A stretch of DNA of 17,245 bases from Cytophagales bacterium (GTDB lineage: Bacteria > Bacteroidota > Bacteroidia > Cytophagales > UBA9547), in assembly GCA_025360395.1 (NCBI GenBank), contig JANYCH010000096.1, forward strand, positions 1-17,245, in the 5' to 3' direction. A program made the position numbers and the translations under genes. The stretch's first letter is position 1. Each line of letters starts with the position of its first letter. The notes below the pieces were generated by a model. It was not told where the DNA came from and searched no databases. It was given only the letters and a program-made list of their open reading frames with translations. This document shows positions 13,031 through 17,245 of this stretch, piece by piece.

Positions 13031-14284
13031 CTAAACCGGATATACGATTGTTTCTTCTCCCATTCGTAATACTTCGGCCAATGCCGGTATTGCCTTGTTG
13101 TGTTTGTTTACAAACGGATTTTCCATGTCCCATACATAACCAGCCAAAACAGAACAGATCTGTTTTTTAAACAATGGATTCTGATTTTTTGAGAAGAAAA
13201 CCTGATGTAGGTCTCCATTGTACCAGGATGAAACATAAGTACGGAATGTATTAATTCCCTGCATCATGTGTTCTACATATTCGGTTTGAAAATCAACAGT
13301 TCCACCTTTGAGTTTTTTGCAAACCAGTTTCGCAGCGGTTGACCCCGATTCCATGGCAAACGTTACCCCGGAAGAAAATATAGGGTCAAGGAACTCGGTA
13401 GCATTTCCTACTGTTACAAATCCTTTTCCGTAAAACTGAGTTGAGGTAATGGCATATCCTTCAATGGTACGCGGATGTAAAACCATTTCCTGGTCCCTGA
13501 ACCTGTCCTTTAGAAAATCAGATTCCTGGATTAAAGCTTTCATCCGCTCATTCGTGTCTTCAGGGAATTTTTTAAAAAAATCCGGATTCCCAACAAAACC
13601 AACAGAAGTATTTCCATTAGAGAAAGGAATCACCCAAATCCATACTTCTTTTTGATGCACTATAACTGTTATTCTATTACCCTCTGTGCCAGAAGGCCTT
13701 AGAGGGTCTTTTAAATGAGTGAAATGTGTTTTCCTTGGATCAAAACCTGATGGCTTGTTTAAACCTAGCAGCGTTGGGATCACACGGCCATATCCACTCG
13801 CATCTATAATATATTTTGCCTCTATTTTATAATGGCTACCATCAGCTTTTTCGATAGTTGTAACAGAGCTTTCGTCCTCCCTGAAATCAATAGAAATTAC
13901 ACCACACTGAAATTCAACAGGAATTCCTTTTTTCGCCACACCTGTAGCCAAAATTTGGTCAAATTGAGCCCTTGGTACCTGGTATGTCCAATTCCAGCCT
14001 TTTGTAAACTGATCTTCGAAATTAAAATCGCACACCTCACCGTTCAATACAAACTTTGCACCGAACTTTTTTTGAAAACCCGCTGCCTCAACATCTGCCA
14101 GCAAACCGGTTTCATCGAGATGGTCCATAACCCGTGGCAACAGGCTTTCGCCAATTACAAACCTTGGGAATAGAGTCTTCTCAACCACATGTACTTTCAA
14201 TCCGTTTTTATGGACAATAGATGCTGCGATGCAACCGGCAGGTCCTGCGCCAATGACTAAAACATCTGTTTTTTTGATTTCCAT
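13031..14284 (-). CDS. Flavin-dependent halogenase-like oxidoreductase
   Basis: The protein has 417 residues, the right size for single-component flavoprotein halogenases and related monooxygenases. The FAD Rossmann motif is TDVLVIGAGPAGCIAAS (G12xG14xxG17). Then come GESLLPRVMDHLDETGL and GFQKKFGAKF, where Lys73 aligns with the catalytic Lys of phenol- and carrier-type halogenases. The diagnostic WxWxIP motif is intact as W215-IW-VIP220. GFVTVGNATEFLDPIFSSGV is the second flavin contact. Halogenases of the PltA/CmlS class chlorinate substrates, some bound to a carrier protein; the ACP gene next door fits that. Non-halogenating relatives in geranylgeranyl-reductase-like families remain possible. 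It diverges from the S74 fibre gene. Confidence 0.85.
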   Translation of the reverse strand: MEIKKTDVLVIGAGPAGCIAASIVHKNGLKVHVVEKTLFPRFVIGESLLPRVMDHLDETGLLADVEAAGFQKKFGAKFVLNGEVCDFNFEDQFTKGWNWTYQVPRAQFDQILATGVAKKGIPVEFQCGVISIDFREDESSVTTIEKADGSHYKIEAKYIIDASGYGRVIPTLLGLNKPSGFDPRKTHFTHLKDPLRPSGTEGNRITVIVHQKEVWIWVIPFSNGNTSVGFVGNPDFFKKFPEDTNERMKALIQESDFLKDRFRDQEMVLHPRTIEGYAITSTQFYGKGFVTVGNATEFLDPIFSSGVTFAMESGSTAAKLVCKKLKGGTVDFQTEYVEHMMQGINTFRTYVSSWYNGDLHQVFFSKNQNPLFKKQICSVLAGYVWDMENPFVNKHNKAIPALAEVLRMGEETIVYPV

Positions 14285-14340
14285 TTGATTAATTATTTTT
14301 AAAAATTGGAGCTTTTAAAGTGGATTAAAGCGGTTTGGAC

Positions 14341-14390
14341 TTGTAAAGTAAAAGATTTTTGCTGTTTAAACCAAAACAGCCGTTTTACAA
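14341..14390. repeat. Nested inverted repeats in the divergent promoter region
   Basis: The outer arms TTGTAAA (14341-14347) and TTTACAA (14384-14390) enclose the inner arms GCTGTTT (14361-14367) and AAACAGC (14374-14380). Both pairs are perfect. The block sits between the halogenase-like gene and the fibre gene, upstream of both starts. It could bind a regulator or form a leader hairpin on the halogenase transcript. No regulator gene is nearby. Confidence 0.4.
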
Positions 14391-14438
14391 ATAAGTAATT
14401 GAATCTAAATAACCTAAGAGAAAATTTGCCATTTAAAC

Positions 14439-14469
14439 TTGTAAGTGGTTACGGGTCTGACTATTTTTG
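14439..14469 (+). promoter_or_regulatory. Bacteroidota-type promoter of the S74 fibre gene (TTG-N20-TATTTTTG)
   Basis: TTG at 14439-14441 is followed after 20 bp by TATTTTTG at 14462-14469, a full match to TAnnTTTG with spacing one base over the ideal. Start of transcription would fall near 14476, leaving a leader of about 25 bases before the ATG at 14500. Confidence 0.5.
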
Positions 14470-14499
14470 TATCTATTGCTAAACTCTGAATTCTCAGTA

Positions 14500-17245
14500 A
14501 TGAAACGAGTATACTTATTATTGCCATTTTTAATTTTTGCATTTTTTCTGCCTTTTATCACACAGGCTCAAACTGGTGCTCCCCTAAGATTTAATTATCA
14601 GGCTGTAGCAAGGGATGTTAACGATAGTTTATACAAGCTAGCTGGGCTGAACGTTAGGATTTCTATACTTAACGGAAATAATGGTCCGGTAGCATTTACA
14701 GAAACTCAAGCAGTAACGACTAATAAATATGGGTTGTTTACACTGGAAATTGGCGGTAAGACACTAGGGGGTATAACTGGAGTCAATTGGGCTTCTGGAG
14801 ACAAATGGGTAAAAATTGAAGTTCAAAGAGTTGGTGGAAGCGGATTTGTTCAGATAGGAAATGTACAACTATTAAGTGTTCCTTATGCTTTATATGCAAA
14901 TTCAGCTGGTCCGGGCACTGGTACAGGTTCTGGATCTAATATAACATTTAAAGGGATCAACGGGGTTAAAATAGATTCTACTACAACCAAAGGGACATTT
15001 GTTTTTAGCAATACATTAGATTCAACCAAATACATAAAGACTTCAACACCTGTCGGCGGTGATCTTAAAGGCACAATATCAAACCAAAAAGTAAATGGGA
15101 TTATAGGCAAAACAATAGATAGTTCTAAGATTGGGCCTAATACAATACTTATTTACAATGGAATAAACTGGGAATTTAAGCCAGTTCCTCTCGGTTCAAC
15201 AACCTTGCCAGCCGTTGGAAGAGACCCTATCACCAAATTAAGTGGAGGGTTGTTAAAACCTGACACTTTTATGATTAAAAGGGCTGATAGTCTTACAAAT
15301 GGGTATGTCTCAAGTCAGGATTATAAGTTATTTTTTAAGAAAATAGGAATTGCAACTCCTGCAAAAGGGGATATGGTGTATTATGATGGTTCCAATTGGG
15401 TGAGTATTCCAATCAGTAACACATCAGGCGATATTTTAACAATCAAAAAAGGAACAGGATTTCCTACCTGGCAAGGATTAAATCCTGATGTTATTTCACT
15501 TAGCAAAATCGGTGTTAAAAATGGTTATGTAATTAAATACGATTCTATAGCAGGATCATGGAAAACATCACCGGATTCGACCGGGGCTGCTGGACAAGGT
15601 ATTAATTCAATTAATGATTTGACACAATCAGCTCATAAATTCGAAATTGATACTTTAGGAACAAAGGTTGAGATAAAAGATGTGATAGTTGCGAGCAATA
15701 TTGGGCAACATATTATTGGTTTGCCTATAATAGGTAAAGCAGGTGTTTATCAAGGATTACTATCAAAAGCTGATTATCTGGCATTTAAAAACGGTAACGG
15801 CGGAACGAATGGAAGTGGAACCCCTTACTATGGAATAGGAGGAATCGGCATTACCCCTTCAAAAAAGATCAAAGTTAATTACCTTATTTCGGGAGGATTG
15901 GACACTTTAGGCGCAGGCAGCACTTTGCAGATAGCACCAAACGGAGTTACGTCTGCTAAAATATTAGACGGAACTATTTTAAAAGCTGACATACTAGCCG
16001 CAACAATAGATTCAACTGTTATAGGAGTAATAGGATATAGTGACATCCCTACTTATAGCGCAACCAGTGGGCAGGTTTTAAGCTTTAATGGAACCGCATG
16101 GAGACCGTCGACGATTTCAGGAAGTGGAACCCCATATACAGGATCGAGTGGAATCTTAATTACCCCTTCAAACAATATAAAAGTAAACTACCTGATTGGG
16201 GGAGGATTAGATACTTTAGGTGCTGGCAAAACTTTACAAATAGTAGCAAATGGAGTTACCTCTGCAAAAATACAAGATGGAACGATTGTAAAGGTAGATA
16301 TATTGACAGGAACAATAGATTCTACAGTAATAGGAATTATAGGTTACAGTGACTTACCCACTTATAATGCATCAATCGGGCAAGTATTGAGCTTTAATGG
16401 AACCGCATGGAGACCGTCAACGATTTCAGGAAGTGGAACCCCATACACAGGATCAAGTGGGATCGTAATCACCCCCTCAAATAATATAAAAGTAAATTAC
16501 CTCATTGGGGGTGGATTAGATACTTTGGGCGCGGGAAAAACTTTGCAAATAGCAGCAAATGGAGTTATTTCATCAAGAATATTAGATGGTTCCATAACCA
16601 AAGCAGATATCTTAGCCGGAACAATAGATTCCACAGCAATAGGAGTAATGGGATATAGTGACATCCCCACTTATAGCGCAACCAGTGGGCAGGTTTTAAG
16701 TTACAATGGTACTAACTGGAGGCCCGCAACACCCTCAAACTTTGGCTGGAGCTTAAATGGAAATACCGGATCTACCACAGCTAATTTCATAGGTACTAAA
16801 GACAATGCCGGCTTTAAGATCAAGACTTCAGATTCAACCAGGATGCTGATCAATGCCACTGGTAACGTCGGGATCGGTGGCCTTCCAATCACTACCGCAA
16901 CTCTTGCCGTTTACGGCAATATGATAACCGGAAATATCAGCGCACCATCAGACATCCGTTACAAAAAGAACGTCACTCAAATTGGAAATGCACTTGAAAC
17001 TGTCCATAAACTTACCGGTGTTAGTTATAATTGGAGAAGAGATGAGTTTCCTGATATGAAATTCATGGAAGGAAAAGACCTTGGATTGATTGCCCAGGAA
17101 GTAGAGAAAGTTCTGCCAGAACTTGTCATGACTGATAATAAAGGATTCAAAACGGTTCGTTACACACAATTGATTCCTGTTTTGCTTGAAGCTATCAAAG
17201 AGCAACAAAAGCAAATAGAAACTTTAAAATTAGAAGTTTCAAATA
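14500..17245 (+). CDS. Secreted repeat-containing fibre/adhesin with C-terminal S74 domain (cut by window edge)
   Basis: The frame is open from ATG 14500 to the window edge, giving 915 residues and no stop. A signal peptide occupies about 1-23 (MKRVYLLLPFLIFAFF... ITQA, cut before QTGAP). Next is a Bacteroidota surface-protein N-terminal domain running from RFNYQAVARD to VPYALYANSA (about 29-135). Then follows a Gly/Ser/Thr/Asn-rich region with motifs such as YNG.NW. Three near-identical 103-residue repeats fill 438-746. The segment NATGNVGIGG (785-794) precedes an S74 intramolecular chaperone domain starting APSDIRYKKN. Ser817 and Lys822 match the Ser-Lys spacing of tail-fibre autocleavage sites. 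GLIAQEVEKVLPE and a coiled-coil-like EAIKEQQKQIETLKLE follow. The family trimerises and self-cleaves, so a trimeric surface fibre is inferred. A sorting or anchoring signal, if any, lies beyond the window. Confidence 0.9.
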   Translation, partial: MKRVYLLLPFLIFAFFLPFITQAQTGAPLRFNYQAVARDVNDSLYKLAGLNVRISILNGNNGPVAFTETQAVTTNKYGLFTLEIGGKTLGGITGVNWASGDKWVKIEVQRVGGSGFVQIGNVQLLSVPYALYANSAGPGTGTGSGSNITFKGINGVKIDSTTTKGTFVFSNTLDSTKYIKTSTPVGGDLKGTISNQKVNGIIGKTIDSSKIGPNTILIYNGINWEFKPVPLGSTTLPAVGRDPITKLSGGLLKPDTFMIKRADSLTNGYVSSQDYKLFFKKIGIATPAKGDMVYYDGSNWVSIPISNTSGDILTIKKGTGFPTWQGLNPDVISLSKIGVKNGYVIKYDSIAGSWKTSPDSTGAAGQGINSINDLTQSAHKFEIDTLGTKVEIKDVIVASNIGQHIIGLPIIGKAGVYQGLLSKADYLAFKNGNGGTNGSGTPYYGIGGIGITPSKKIKVNYLISGGLDTLGAGSTLQIAPNGVTSAKILDGTILKADILAATIDSTVIGVIGYSDIPTYSATSGQVLSFNGTAWRPSTISGSGTPYTGSSGILITPSNNIKVNYLIGGGLDTLGAGKTLQIVANGVTSAKIQDGTIVKVDILTGTIDSTVIGIIGYSDLPTYNASIGQVLSFNGTAWRPSTISGSGTPYTGSSGIVITPSNNIKVNYLIGGGLDTLGAGKTLQIAANGVISSRILDGSITKADILAGTIDSTAIGVMGYSDIPTYSATSGQVLSYNGTNWRPATPSNFGWSLNGNTGSTTANFIGTKDNAGFKIKTSDSTRMLINATGNVGIGGLPITTATLAVYGNMITGNISAPSDIRYKKNVTQIGNALETVHKLTGVSYNWRRDEFPDMKFMEGKDLGLIAQEVEKVLPELVMTDNKGFKTVRYTQLIPVLLEAIKEQQKQIETLKLEVSN
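15811..16737 (+). repeat. Three tandem 309-bp (103-codon) repeats within the S74 fibre gene
   Basis: Units begin at 15811, 16120 and 16429, each with GGAAGTGGAACCCC (encoding GSGTP), so the period is exactly 309 bp and keeps frame. Each unit encodes GSGTPY..., ITPS..IKVNYLI, GGLDTLGAG, an ANGV or PNGV turn, DG.I.K.DIL, TIDST.IG, GYSD.PTY and a closing S(F/Y)NGT.WRP motif. The DNA is nearly identical at the 1/2 and 2/3 junctions, which suggests duplication by recombination. The third unit mixes features of the first and second. Confidence 0.92.

Noticed and set aside
12676..14284. A full flexirubin or aryl-polyene cluster
   Set aside because: Only the halogenase-like gene and one ACP are present; no ketosynthase, dehydratase, acyltransferase or lyase is in the window.
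15811..16737. Regularly spaced repeats that could suggest a CRISPR-like array
   Set aside because: The 309-bp units are contiguous, keep one reading frame and encode similar protein segments, so they are protein repeats and not short repeats with spacers.

Overview
The window looks like an AT-rich chromosomal segment of a Bacteroidota bacterium, probably of the Cytophagales, Chitinophagia or Sphingobacteriia type. The evidence is a long IspG with a central insertion, a DUF2723 (GT117) membrane protein, a small DUF6728-like protein, a secreted fibre with a C-terminal S74 domain, and promoter-like sites of the Bacteroidota TTTG / TAnnTTTG form. No rRNA, tRNA, CRISPR array or intact mobile element was found.

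Left part (1-2847, all minus strand): an oxidoreductase/glycoside-hydrolase operon reading right to left. It encodes a GMC oxidoreductase (intact), a YHS-domain secreted protein (broken by an in-frame stop and a one-base slip), a short-chain dehydrogenase (only the C-terminal third remains) and a GH63/MGH1-like glucosidase (N-terminal 120 residues, cut by the window edge). The operon is decaying, with two of the four genes damaged. Next to it (about 3236-4029, plus strand) lies a heavily decayed IS4-family transposase. A good Bacteroidota promoter match and a perfect small palindrome lie just before that remnant.

Middle part (4131-12347): a saccharopine-dehydrogenase-fold enzyme that is probably carboxy(nor)spermidine dehydrogenase (polyamine synthesis, minus), a divergent Uma2/DUF820 protein (plus), the DUF2723 GT-C type membrane protein (plus) and purU (plus). 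A perfect intrinsic terminator separates the last two, and its U-tract touches the purU start codon. After purU comes a 58-residue membrane protein gene on the minus strand whose stop codon directly abuts that of purU. It is followed by ispG (minus), which makes the isoprenoid precursor HMBPP.

Right part (12450-17245): a 129-bp inverted-repeat element and a second strong hairpin fill the gap before a two-gene minus-strand operon. That operon encodes a flavin-dependent halogenase-like enzyme and a stand-alone acyl carrier protein. The pair resembles part of an aryl-polyene/flexirubin or polyketide tailoring system, but no ketosynthase is in view. Diverging from it, an open reading frame runs from 14500 off the right edge. 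It encodes a secreted fibre or adhesin of at least 915 residues, with three 103-residue tandem repeats and an S74 intramolecular chaperone domain.

The clearest points to follow up are the mosaic tandem repeats of the S74 fibre, the halogenase/ACP pair, the terminator fused to the purU start codon, and the half-dead GMC-YHS-SDR-glucosidase operon. No clearly new multi-gene system can be proven from this window alone.
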